A DNA stretch of 6,641 nt, from contig MZGM01000087.1 in NCBI GenBank assembly GCA_002085035.1, forward strand, positions 1 to 6,641. The letters are read 5' to 3'. This stretch comes from Candidatus Zhuqueibacterota bacterium 4484_219. Lineage in GTDB: Bacteria > Zhuqueibacterota > JdFR-76 > 4484-219. Shown piece after piece: positions 1-6,621 of this stretch (positions are counted from its first letter, which is position 1; every line of letters begins with the position of its first letter). The notes under the pieces are model-generated. The model was given only the letters and a program-made list of their open reading frames with translations, did not search any database and was not told the DNA's origin. The translations under genes were made by a program, and so were the position numbers.

Positions 1-585
1 ATCTTTGTTGCCAATGGACATGTTGTTGATAATATTTCTCTTATTGATCCAACGCTCACTCATGCTGAGAAAGCACAACTTTTTCGCAATAATGGCTGTA
101 AAGAAGGACAACCAACAACCTTTACTGAAGTTTCCCAGCAGTCTGGTGAATATTTTTCCATCCCCAAGGTTGGGCGTGGAGTAGCTTTCGGTGATTATGA
201 TAACGATGGCGATATTGATCTGCTCATCAATAATGAGAACCAGCAAGCCGCACTTCTACGTAACGACGGCGGTAACCGAAACAATTTTTTGATGATTAAA
301 ACCATTGGTACCACAAGCAATCGGGATGGTATCGGTGCTCGGGTTTATGTCACCACTGGTAAACTAACTCAGATGGATGAAGTCCGTAGCGGTAGTAGCT
401 ATTGTTCAAGTCATGACCGTCGACTGCATTTTGGTCTGGGAAAGTACCCAAAAGCTGACCTTGTGAAAATTCGCTGGCCTAGTGGACTGGTGGAAGAATT
501 TCAGGATGTGCAAGCAAATCAGATATTGGTTCTGAGGGAAGGGGAAGGTATCGTGGAATATATTGCATTGGCAAGCACCAAATAA
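1..585 (+). CDS. CRTAC1-like FG-GAP/ASPIC (UnbV) protein, 5'-truncated by window edge
   Basis: Frame 1 is open from the first base to a TAA at 583-585, followed at once by a second TAA. It gives the last 194 residues of a protein whose start lies outside the window. Seen: the opening IFVANGHVVDN stretch, typical of the last propeller blades of CRTAC1-family proteins; one calcium-binding FG-GAP loop, D65-Y-D67-N-D69-G-D71-I-D73; then an ASPIC/UnbV domain from about N94 to 180, with the GIGARV, RLHFGLG and R158-WPSG-162 signatures. Known of the family: FG-GAP repeats build an extracellular beta-propeller, and ASPIC/UnbV follows it in CRTAC1-like proteins; the biochemical role in bacteria is largely unknown. 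The protein ends shortly after ASPIC, so it lacks both the T9SS tail of the next gene and the long C-terminal module of the 2153-5758 protein. From the last FG-GAP loop through WPSG it is clearly paralogous to that protein. An in-frame ATG at 289 lies inside the ASPIC domain and is not the real start. Confidence 0.93.
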   Translation: MFVANGHVVDNISLIDPTLTHAEKAQLFRNNGCKEGQPTTFTEVSQQSGEYFSIPKVGRGVAFGDYDNDGDIDLLINNENQQAALLRNDGGNRNNFLMIKTIGTTSNRDGIGARVYVTTGKLTQMDEVRSGSSYCSSHDRRLHFGLGKYPKADLVKIRWPSGLVEEFQDVQANQILVLREGEGIVEYIALASTK

Positions 586-623
586 TAATCAAGTTAATCT
601 CTATCTAACAATCGGAAGATGAA

Positions 624-2105
624 ATGAAAACAATCTCCAAAACTGTATCAGTTCTAATAAGCCTCCTCTATTTATGCTCTCCCATATTTTCCCAGGTTCC
701 ATCTAATATCGGAGTTGTAAATCACGATACTGTACACGTCATTACCTGGACCGACGCTCAGGAATTGAGCGGGGAAACATACAATGTCTATATGTCATCG
801 TTTCCAATAAGCGAGATTACCAGTCCGGAGGTCTATCGAATAGGTACTAATATTCCGGAAAATCGAGAATCGTACGAATACATGTTATGTACACCAACAA
901 CTCCTGCCCAGGTTACTTATTACTATGCAGTAACTGTAATTTCGAACGGAGTGGAAACTACTACGGTTGTTCCTGGGAGCAATGCTACCGTGGAACCAGC
1001 AACTGGTCATACCCGCTGGGCTCTTGCTGCGATTTGGATCGATGGTGAATATTTCCAGCCTCCTACTGTTGATGGGAATCTTTCCGAGTGGGAACCACTT
1101 TTCTCGGTGCATCTTGATCCCAATTCTCCTGAAAATAAGGTTGCATTGGGAAATATTGATGGCCCATCGGATCAAAGTGCCACTTGTTGGTTGGCTATGG
1201 ATAAGGACAATCTGTATCTTGCTGGTAAGGTGATTGACGATACTCTGGTTAATCCTATTGAGCCGGGCGCCTCGGATCAATGGAAAGGGGATGTTGTGGA
1301 GTATTACCTGGGCCTTTATGATCAACGGCCCTCTGAGCCACCCCATACAGATTATCAAACTGGCGATGAGCCGGACTATGAAATTCACATCAAGGCCAAT
1401 GCAGGTACTAACTTATTGAATACTCACATTTATGATAACGGTAAAGCACATCCTGGTGACTTGGTCTGGCCAGACGGCGAGGTAAATGCTAATGCCACGG
1501 GTACGAATGGCAACTGGATTTATGAAGGTAGACTTCCTTTTTCTGCACTCACCTGGGATGATAAGGCTTTCCCCTCTCGCTTTGTGCCACAAATAGGGAT
1601 GGTTCTACCCATAAATATTATGACCTGCGATGCTGATGACTCTACCGCTGATCGTGAACATTTACGTCAAGGACAATTGTCCTGGTCAAATCATCCCCAA
1701 TGTAAAGATTCCTGGGATCGTCCAGAAGTATGGAAACACCATGTAGTAATCTATGATCCGAAACAGCTTAAGGCTGCTATTTCAAATGTTGAAAAGCAAC
1801 CAGAAGACAAGACAAAAGCTGTTCCTGAGGGTCATTCCCTGTTTCAAAATTATCCCAATCCATTTAATGCCTCGACAACTATTGAATGCCGACTATCCAG
1901 AGCTTCTCGTCTTAATTTGGATTTGTATGATCTGGTTGGCCGTTTGGTACGGACTTTAACCAACAGTTGGGAAAAAGCTGGAACATATCGCATCAAATGG
2001 GATGGGTGCGATGCTTTAGGTAAACAAGTGTCCTCTGGAATTTATCTTTGTAGAATGAACACCGGGAACTTTGTGGCCATAACAAAGATTGTTCTGATTC
2101 GATAA
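624..2105 (+). CDS. Secreted Fn3/CBM9-like protein with T9SS type A sorting domain
   Basis: This is a complete 493-residue protein. The start ATG follows GGAAG (614-618) with five bases between; an ATG at 619 hits TGA after two codons. Residues 1-23 form a Sec signal peptide (K2, K6, a hydrophobic core, probable cleavage after I-F-S23). Residue C18 is not in a lipobox because L17 precedes it. About 25-125 look like an Fn3-type beta-sandwich (VHVITWTDA, TYNVYMS, TYYYAVTVI). About 140-380 look like a CBM9/DOMON-like carbohydrate-binding domain: PPTVDGNLSEW (146-156), D195-NLYLAGKVIDD-206 and W220-KGDVVEYYL-229, the usual landmarks of that fold. Residues 400-493 form the T9SS type A sorting/FlgD-like tail, with NYPNPFN at 409-415, WDG at 459-461, SGIY at 471-474 and a C-terminal KIVLIR. 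Inference: it crosses the outer membrane by T9SS and binds a glycan or similar ligand at the surface. No catalytic domain is visible, so it is probably a binding protein and not an enzyme. The exact ligand cannot be read from sequence. Confidence 0.9.
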   Translation: MKTISKTVSVLISLLYLCSPIFSQVPSNIGVVNHDTVHVITWTDAQELSGETYNVYMSSFPISEITSPEVYRIGTNIPENRESYEYMLCTPTTPAQVTYYYAVTVISNGVETTTVVPGSNATVEPATGHTRWALAAIWIDGEYFQPPTVDGNLSEWEPLFSVHLDPNSPENKVALGNIDGPSDQSATCWLAMDKDNLYLAGKVIDDTLVNPIEPGASDQWKGDVVEYYLGLYDQRPSEPPHTDYQTGDEPDYEIHIKANAGTNLLNTHIYDNGKAHPGDLVWPDGEVNANATGTNGNWIYEGRLPFSALTWDDKAFPSRFVPQIGMVLPINIMTCDADDSTADREHLRQGQLSWSNHPQCKDSWDRPEVWKHHVVIYDPKQLKAAISNVEKQPEDKTKAVPEGHSLFQNYPNPFNASTTIECRLSRASRLNLDLYDLVGRLVRTLTNSWEKAGTYRIKWDGCDALGKQVSSGIYLCRMNTGNFVAITKIVLIR

Positions 2106-2142
2106 TTTTAGATTTGGTTAGTTATAGAATGTTCTCAAAAGC

Positions 2143-2150
2143 GGAGGAGG
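2143..2150 (+). promoter_or_regulatory. Strong Shine-Dalgarno that fixes the start of the large lipoprotein
   Basis: GGAGGAGG lies two bases before the ATG at 2153; its first GGAGG leaves five bases of spacing. Two earlier in-frame starts, TTG at 2114 and ATG at 2129, have no comparable site and would put 8 to 13 extra residues, including the acidic pair EE, in front of the lipoprotein signal peptide. The start at 2153 is therefore preferred. Confidence 0.85.
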
Positions 2151-2152
2151 TT

Positions 2153-5100
2153 ATGAAGTCGCCAAAGAGTCTTTCAATGATCAGTGTTTTTGTTTGCATA
2201 GGTGCCTTTGTAGCAATTTTCAGCTCCTGTGGGCAGAAAAAATCGAAAGTCCAACAAATTCCTACGCAATACGTAGAGGTACTAAATCGGTACAATAATC
2301 TCGGGGTAGCTTATTTGGAACAAGGCAAATATGCCGACGCTGCCAAAGAATTTAAGAAGGCTATCCAAACTTACGACAAGTACATTGCTGGACACGTTAA
2401 TTTAGGATTGGCTTACTATTATCTACGAGACTACGAGAATGCCTACAAACAATTTTTGCGGGTACTGGAGTTGGATGATCACAATCCCCATGCTCTCTTC
2501 AATCTTGGGCTTATCTATAAAATAAAGGGCAAATACCAACAAGCTCTTGACTATTTTCGCAAAGTGGAGAAGATCGATCCGAATGATCCATTTGTTCACT
2601 ACAATCTGGGTGTAGTACTTTCAAAGTTGGAGAAAAGCAAAGAGGCGGTGAAGCACTTCAAACGCAACCTGGAACTTGATCCCAACAATTTGTCTACTTA
2701 CTATAATTTGGCTCGGGAGTTGACGCGTTTAGGACGCAAAGAAGAGGGTAAAAAGTTCATGCGGACCTTTCAGAAGTTGCAGGGTGGATATTTCGATCGT
2801 CGCAACGTAGACCTGACCTATCAAGAGCAGGGGAAATACGGCATGGCTATGGAAGAGTGGGGAGGAAGGCAAAAACCTGAAAAAAAAGAAACTCAAGAAC
2901 CTGTGGTCAAATTTGTGGATGTAACCCAAGAGGCTGGTTTACACGTGGAGCCTAATCCAGGAGGAATGTCTTTTCCAGATGTAACCCAACTTGTTTCAGG
3001 TATTCCTGTACAAAAATCTGAACAAAGTACAGAGTACATCAAAAATAAATTGGTACCTTTGTTCGGTTCCGGAGGTGCTTTTGCCGATTACGATAATGAT
3101 GGCGATTTGGATATTTACATTGTTAGATGTTCGCCAAAAGCTGAGGACTCAAATAATTTACTTTTTAGAAATGATGGAAACGGGGTTTTTACAGATGTTA
3201 CAGATGTAGCCGGAGTTGGTGATACCGGGATGGGAATGGGATGCACTTTTGCTGATTATGACAACGACGGTGATCTTGATCTCTATGTAACCAATTTTGG
3301 ACCCAATGTGTTGTATCGGAATAACGGTGGGCAGGCTGTCACTTTTACTGACGTAACTCGAGAAGTTGGAGTAGAAGTCCCTGGATGGAGTATGGGAGCA
3401 GCTTTTGCCGATTTTGATCATGATTCTTACTTAGATCTCTATGTAGCCAATTTTGTTGATGTGAACAATGTCACTGTAGCTTCAATTCCGAGATTTCCTC
3501 AAGATTTTGGTGGAGAGCCTAATGTCTTATATCATAATAATCACGATGGCGGATTCATAGATGTGACCAAAAGCGCTGGTGTAGGAGCAGAAAATTGCAA
3601 AAGCGTGACAGCGGTTTTTACTGATTTTGATGAGGACAAAGACATCGATTTTTATCTAGTTAATCAGGATACTCCTAATTTGCTGTTTAGCAATCAGCGT
3701 GATGGAACTTTCCTTAATGAAGCACCAAATGTCGGGATGGATTTGGTGGGTTTGAATGTTGCAGTCAGTGCTGGGGATTACAATGGCGATGGCTATATGG
3801 ATTTGCTGATTACCAGTTGGAACAAGGATTGTTTTGCTCTTTACCGAAATGAAAATGGCCACGGTTATTCCTTAGATGAAAGTTTTTCAAAGGCGGTTCG
3901 TTCCCGTGGTGCTAAAATAGGGTGGAACGCTGGCTTTATTGATTACGATAACGATGGCTATTTGGATATTTTTTTAGTTGACAACAAAGGCTATGCTCTT
4001 TTCAAAAATAGTCAGGATGGATTTGTAGATGTTACTTCTAAGGTGGGGTTAGACGTAATAAGCCGTGCAGATGGACGAGGCGTTTCTTTTGGTGATTACG
4101 ATAAAGATGGTGATGTCGATATTCTGGTTATCAACACCGGTGGAATTCCTTCTTTGCTCCGCAATGAGGGAGGTAATCAAAACAATTGGGTTAAGGTTTG
4201 TATTATCGGTCGGGAGAGTAGCAATATCAGTGGTATTGGAACGAAAGTAGAAGTGAAGTCTGGAAACCTGTGGCAGAAGAAGGAGGTAAGAGGAAGCTCG
4301 GGTTACTTATCGGAAGACGCTTTTCAGTTGAATTTTGGCCTTGGTAATCGGAAGCGAGTGGATTTAGTGCGGGTTATCTGGCCCAGTGGTATTCGTCAGG
4401 CTCAGGCTAATGTGGCAGCTCAGGAATGTGTGGCTTTTACAGAGTTAGGCAAAAAGGCATCCTGTCCTATTCTTTTTAGCTGGGACGGAACAAGGTATCA
4501 ATTTGTTACTGATTTTCTGGGTGCGGGTTTTATTGGTCTCTGGCTGACTCCGGGCCAACATTATTATCCGGATCCCACAGAGTATATTAAGATCGATAGA
4601 CATCTTCTACGGCCCAAAAATGACAAATATTCTCTCAGACTGGTAGAACTGATGGAAGAAGTAGATTACTTTGATGAAGTGAAGCTGTATGTTATTGATC
4701 ATCCCGAAGATGTTGAAATTTACCCCAACGAGCGGCTGTTAATGGCACCACCCTGGCCGAAGTATCATATTCATGTAGTCAAAGATGCGCGTCCTCCAGT
4801 TGCAGCAGTGGATGATTGGGGTAATAATATCCTGCCACTAATTAGCAAGCGAGATAGAAACTATCCCACCAATTTTAGACTTTTTCCTTTTCCTTATATC
4901 GGCTATGCTGAAACTCATTCTATTGTTTTGGACCTTGGTGATCTTTCTGGAGCTAAGAAAATTTTACTGGTTATGCACGGTTGGACGGATTATTGGAATT
5001 CAACCGGCAACTTTTTTGCCTATCATGACGGGATGCCGCTCATTGCTCCCTATCTTCAAGTAGTAGATAAAAATGGTAATTGGAAAACAGTAATTGAGGA

Positions 5101-5758
5101 CATGGGTTATCCTGCCGGTCTACCCAAAACTATGACTTTGGATTTGACCGACAAATTTCTCACTGATGACTACCGGGTAAAGATTACTACCAATATGCGG
5201 ATATACTGGGATGAAATACTGGTCAGCACTTTTGCCGAAGAAATACCGATACGTACAACTATTCTTGCCCCATCTATTGCCCGACTGCAGTGGAAGGGCT
5301 TTCCCAAGTATTACAGTCCCGATGGCAAAGAACCGCTGGAGTATGATTATTATCAGGCTCTGCCTGAGGCACTTTGGGATGACCAGCCAGGCTATTATAC
5401 TCGATATGGAGATGTACGGGAGTTGCTGATGCAGACCGACGACAAATTTGTCATCGCAGGCCATGGCGATGAAGTAGCTTTAGAATTTGCAGCCGATTCG
5501 GTGCCTGAACTTCCTGCCGGTTGGACACGAGACTTTCTGCTTTTTGTAGATGGGTTTGTGAAAGAGAAAGATCCCTACACGGCATTTTCATCTACTGTGG
5601 CACCTCTACCTTTTCATGAAATGTCCAATTATCCTTATGGGGAAGATGAAAGTTATCCAATGGATAAGGAACATCTTCGTTATATTAAGGAGTATAATAT
5701 AAGGAAAATCGGAAAGCTGGATCAATTTGGACAAATTCTGTCTGATAGTGGACAATAA
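2153..5758 (+). CDS. Giant lipoprotein: TPR, seven-loop FG-GAP propeller, ASPIC/UnbV and conserved C-terminal module
   Basis: From the ATG at 2153 the protein is 1201 residues. Residues 1-25 are a lipoprotein signal peptide with lipobox F-S-S-C26; Gly at +2 gives no Asp-type inner-membrane retention signal, so outer-membrane anchoring is likely. About 41-210 hold five TPRs (repeated YNLG / VNLG and ELDPNN motifs), probably a protein-binding scaffold. From F254 to about 675 come FxDVTxxxGV motifs and seven FG-GAP calcium loops starting at D312, D368, D420, D491, D542, D597 and D648, the right count for one seven-bladed propeller. The third loop (DFDHDSYLD) and fourth (DFDEDKDID) are degenerate. 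ASPIC/UnbV covers about 677-765 (NNWV 677-680, GIGTKV, LNFGLG, IWPSG 742-746). From about C771 to the end is a module with CPILFSWDG, APYLQV (965-970), MGYPAG (984-989), NMRIYWDEI (1014-1022), YTRYGDVREL (1082-1091), RDFLLFVDG (1126-1134) and PLPFHEMSNYPYG (1151-1163). From memory, similar tails occur in large TPR/ASPIC proteins of Acidobacteria and related phyla; I know of no assigned function. It sits 47 bases after the T9SS protein and is probably co-transcribed with it. Confidence 0.93.
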   Translation: MKSPKSLSMISVFVCIGAFVAIFSSCGQKKSKVQQIPTQYVEVLNRYNNLGVAYLEQGKYADAAKEFKKAIQTYDKYIAGHVNLGLAYYYLRDYENAYKQFLRVLELDDHNPHALFNLGLIYKIKGKYQQALDYFRKVEKIDPNDPFVHYNLGVVLSKLEKSKEAVKHFKRNLELDPNNLSTYYNLARELTRLGRKEEGKKFMRTFQKLQGGYFDRRNVDLTYQEQGKYGMAMEEWGGRQKPEKKETQEPVVKFVDVTQEAGLHVEPNPGGMSFPDVTQLVSGIPVQKSEQSTEYIKNKLVPLFGSGGAFADYDNDGDLDIYIVRCSPKAEDSNNLLFRNDGNGVFTDVTDVAGVGDTGMGMGCTFADYDNDGDLDLYVTNFGPNVLYRNNGGQAVTFTDVTREVGVEVPGWSMGAAFADFDHDSYLDLYVANFVDVNNVTVASIPRFPQDFGGEPNVLYHNNHDGGFIDVTKSAGVGAENCKSVTAVFTDFDEDKDIDFYLVNQDTPNLLFSNQRDGTFLNEAPNVGMDLVGLNVAVSAGDYNGDGYMDLLITSWNKDCFALYRNENGHGYSLDESFSKAVRSRGAKIGWNAGFIDYDNDGYLDIFLVDNKGYALFKNSQDGFVDVTSKVGLDVISRADGRGVSFGDYDKDGDVDILVINTGGIPSLLRNEGGNQNNWVKVCIIGRESSNISGIGTKVEVKSGNLWQKKEVRGSSGYLSEDAFQLNFGLGNRKRVDLVRVIWPSGIRQAQANVAAQECVAFTELGKKASCPILFSWDGTRYQFVTDFLGAGFIGLWLTPGQHYYPDPTEYIKIDRHLLRPKNDKYSLRLVELMEEVDYFDEVKLYVIDHPEDVEIYPNERLLMAPPWPKYHIHVVKDARPPVAAVDDWGNNILPLISKRDRNYPTNFRLFPFPYIGYAETHSIVLDLGDLSGAKKILLVMHGWTDYWNSTGNFFAYHDGMPLIAPYLQVVDKNGNWKTVIEDMGYPAGLPKTMTLDLTDKFLTDDYRVKITTNMRIYWDEILVSTFAEEIPIRTTILAPSIARLQWKGFPKYYSPDGKEPLEYDYYQALPEALWDDQPGYYTRYGDVRELLMQTDDKFVIAGHGDEVALEFAADSVPELPAGWTRDFLLFVDGFVKEKDPYTAFSSTVAPLPFHEMSNYPYGEDESYPMDKEHLRYIKEYNIRKIGKLDQFGQILSDSGQ
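3278..3455 (+). repeat. Near-identical 22-base segments in adjacent propeller blades
   Basis: Bases 3278-3299 and 3434-3455 match at 21 of 22 positions and lie 156 bases (exactly 52 codons) apart in the same frame. They encode DLYVTNF and DLYVANF in the second and third FG-GAP repeats. The preceding ATGGGA-GCxTTTGC stretch is also similar. This fits an in-frame blade duplication within the gene. It is coding repeat structure, not a separate element. Confidence 0.7.
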
Positions 5759-5770
5759 GTATCATAAAAA

Positions 5771-5786
5771 CCACTGTGAGCAGTGG
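5771..5786. other. Perfect 6-bp GC-containing hairpin just after the large lipoprotein gene
   Basis: CCACTG-TGAG-CAGTGG gives a 6-bp perfect stem with a 4-base loop, 12 bases after the TAA of the lipoprotein gene. On the + strand it is followed by ATTACCGAAG, with no T-run, so it is not a canonical intrinsic terminator for the upstream gene. Read on the - strand the same hairpin is followed by TTTTTATGAT, a terminator-like layout, but no - strand gene is visible in the window. It may instead protect or process the mRNA end, or attenuate transcription into the HEAT gene. Confidence 0.5.
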
Positions 5787-5791
5787 ATTAC

Positions 5792-5824
5792 CGAAGTGTT
5801 AGAAAAAGCAAATTCATCACTTCG
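5792..5824. repeat. 7-bp inverted repeat upstream of the HEAT lipoprotein
   Basis: CGAAGTG (5792-5798) and CACTTCG (5818-5824) are perfect reverse complements with 19 bases between. The pair lies five bases after the preceding hairpin and ends 49 bases before the next start codon. It could be an operator half-site pair or a second mRNA stem. With arms this short a chance match is possible. Confidence 0.35.
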
Positions 5825-5859
5825 ATATTCCAGTTGCTCGATGGGCTAAGTTCTCAAAC

Positions 5860-5866
5860 AGGAGGG
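5860..5866 (+). promoter_or_regulatory. Shine-Dalgarno for the HEAT-repeat lipoprotein
   Basis: AGGAGGG is spaced seven bases from the ATG at 5874, an optimal layout. It supports that start and argues against an overlapping + frame that opens at 5783. Confidence 0.85.
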
Positions 5867-5873
5867 CTAACCG

Positions 5874-6605
5874 ATGCGAGTCAAGTTTGCTGTTTTTCTG
5901 CTATTAGGGCTTTTAATCATGGTGTTAAATTGTGGCGAAAGAAGAGCCTGCCACTACATCGAGCAGTTGAAAAGTGGAGATAAAGAGACACGAATTGATG
6001 CCAGCTATCAACTTCTTCTTATGGGGAAATCAGCAGTAGAGCCTCTTATCCAGGTAATGCGAAGTGGCGACGAGAGAAGTCGTTTTATCGCGATACAACT
6101 ATTGGGTAAGATAGGTGATTCCCGGGCAGTAGAACCACTGATAGATGCCCTGGTGGGGGAGAGCTTGCCTCTTAAAGCTGCTGAGGCTTTGGGAGTGTTG
6201 AGGTATATTGCAGCAGAAGATGCATTGATAGAAGCTTTGCAAGATACTAGCGCAGAGGTGCGGGTAAAAGCTTTAGCAGCTTTGGAATGCTTTTGGGATT
6301 CCAGGTTAAATCCTTTATTTGTGAAAATGACCGAAGATCCTGATGATGAAGTTCGTTATGTAGCGGTACAAATTCTCCGGCACACCAGATTTCCTGGGGC
6401 CTTAAGGCAACTTATCAAACTACTTAATGATGAGGTTCCTGCTGTTCGTCAAGAAGCTGCTTACGCCCTGGGTGAGATAGGGGATAAAAGAGCGGTGCGG
6501 CCATTATTGAATATGTTGGTAGAATATAAAGATGAAGCCGATCGCAAAGCTGCTCAGACAGCTTTGAAAAAACTAACCGGGGCTGAATATAAGGTTCTTG
6601 AGTAA
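5874..6605 (+). CDS. HEAT-repeat (PBS lyase HEAT-like) lipoprotein
   Basis: This is a complete 243-residue protein with a strong ribosome binding site. Residues 1-19 form a lipoprotein signal peptide (R2, K4, a Leu-rich core, lipobox V-L-N-C20); +2 is Gly, so outer-membrane sorting is plausible. From about residue 29 to 238 it is almost entirely alpha-helical HEAT repeats of about 30 residues: I count six full units and a partial seventh. Landmarks are GDERSRFIAIQLLGKIGD, SRAVEPLIDAL, SAEVRVKALAAL, DDEVRYVAVQIL, PAVRQEAAYALGEIGDKRAV and a final KAAQTALKKLTG. Known of the family: HEAT_2/EZ-HEAT repeats form a curved solenoid that binds other proteins; although some were first described in phycobilin lyases, the repeats alone do not indicate lyase activity. 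Here the lipid anchor puts the solenoid in the envelope, so a scaffold or adaptor role beside the TPR/propeller lipoprotein is a reasonable inference. It lies 115 bases downstream of that gene on the same strand, with hairpins between, so it may be only partly coupled to it. Confidence 0.92.
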   Translation: MRVKFAVFLLLGLLIMVLNCGERRACHYIEQLKSGDKETRIDASYQLLLMGKSAVEPLIQVMRSGDERSRFIAIQLLGKIGDSRAVEPLIDALVGESLPLKAAEALGVLRYIAAEDALIEALQDTSAEVRVKALAALECFWDSRLNPLFVKMTEDPDDEVRYVAVQILRHTRFPGALRQLIKLLNDEVPAVRQEAAYALGEIGDKRAVRPLLNMLVEYKDEADRKAAQTALKKLTGAEYKVLE

Positions 6606-6621
6606 GAAGCTCGTAGTTGAA

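Noticed and set aside
885..1388. A 167-codon open frame on the - strand inside the CBM9-like gene.
   Set aside because: It lies wholly within a well-supported + strand gene, shows no recognisable domain and has no clear ribosome binding site, so it is a shadow frame.
2089..2116. TTG, 17 bases, then TAGATTTG resembles a Bacteroidota -33/-7 promoter (TAnnTTTG) before the large lipoprotein gene.
   Set aside because: Only a partial -33 match, it overlaps the end of the previous gene, and the lineage may not use this sigma consensus. Too weak to list as a promoter.
2114..2152. Upstream TTG (2114) or ATG (2129) start for the large lipoprotein.
   Set aside because: The strong GGAGGAGG site and a well-formed lipoprotein leader both point to 2153.
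4960..5010. LLVMHGWTDYW in the large lipoprotein resembles an alpha/beta-hydrolase oxyanion HGW motif.
   Set aside because: No nucleophile elbow (GxSxG) or ordered triad is visible. The surrounding residues fit the conserved non-enzymatic tail of TPR/ASPIC proteins.
5874..5960. Surface-export signal of Bacteroidota lipoproteins (acidic run after Cys) in the two lipoproteins.
   Set aside because: The residues after Cys are GQKKSK and GERRAC, with no acidic run, so surface exposure cannot be claimed from this.
5783..5983. A 66-codon + strand frame overlapping the start of the HEAT gene.
   Set aside because: It overlaps the HEAT lipoprotein leader in another frame, has no family resemblance, and the good ribosome binding site serves the ATG at 5874.
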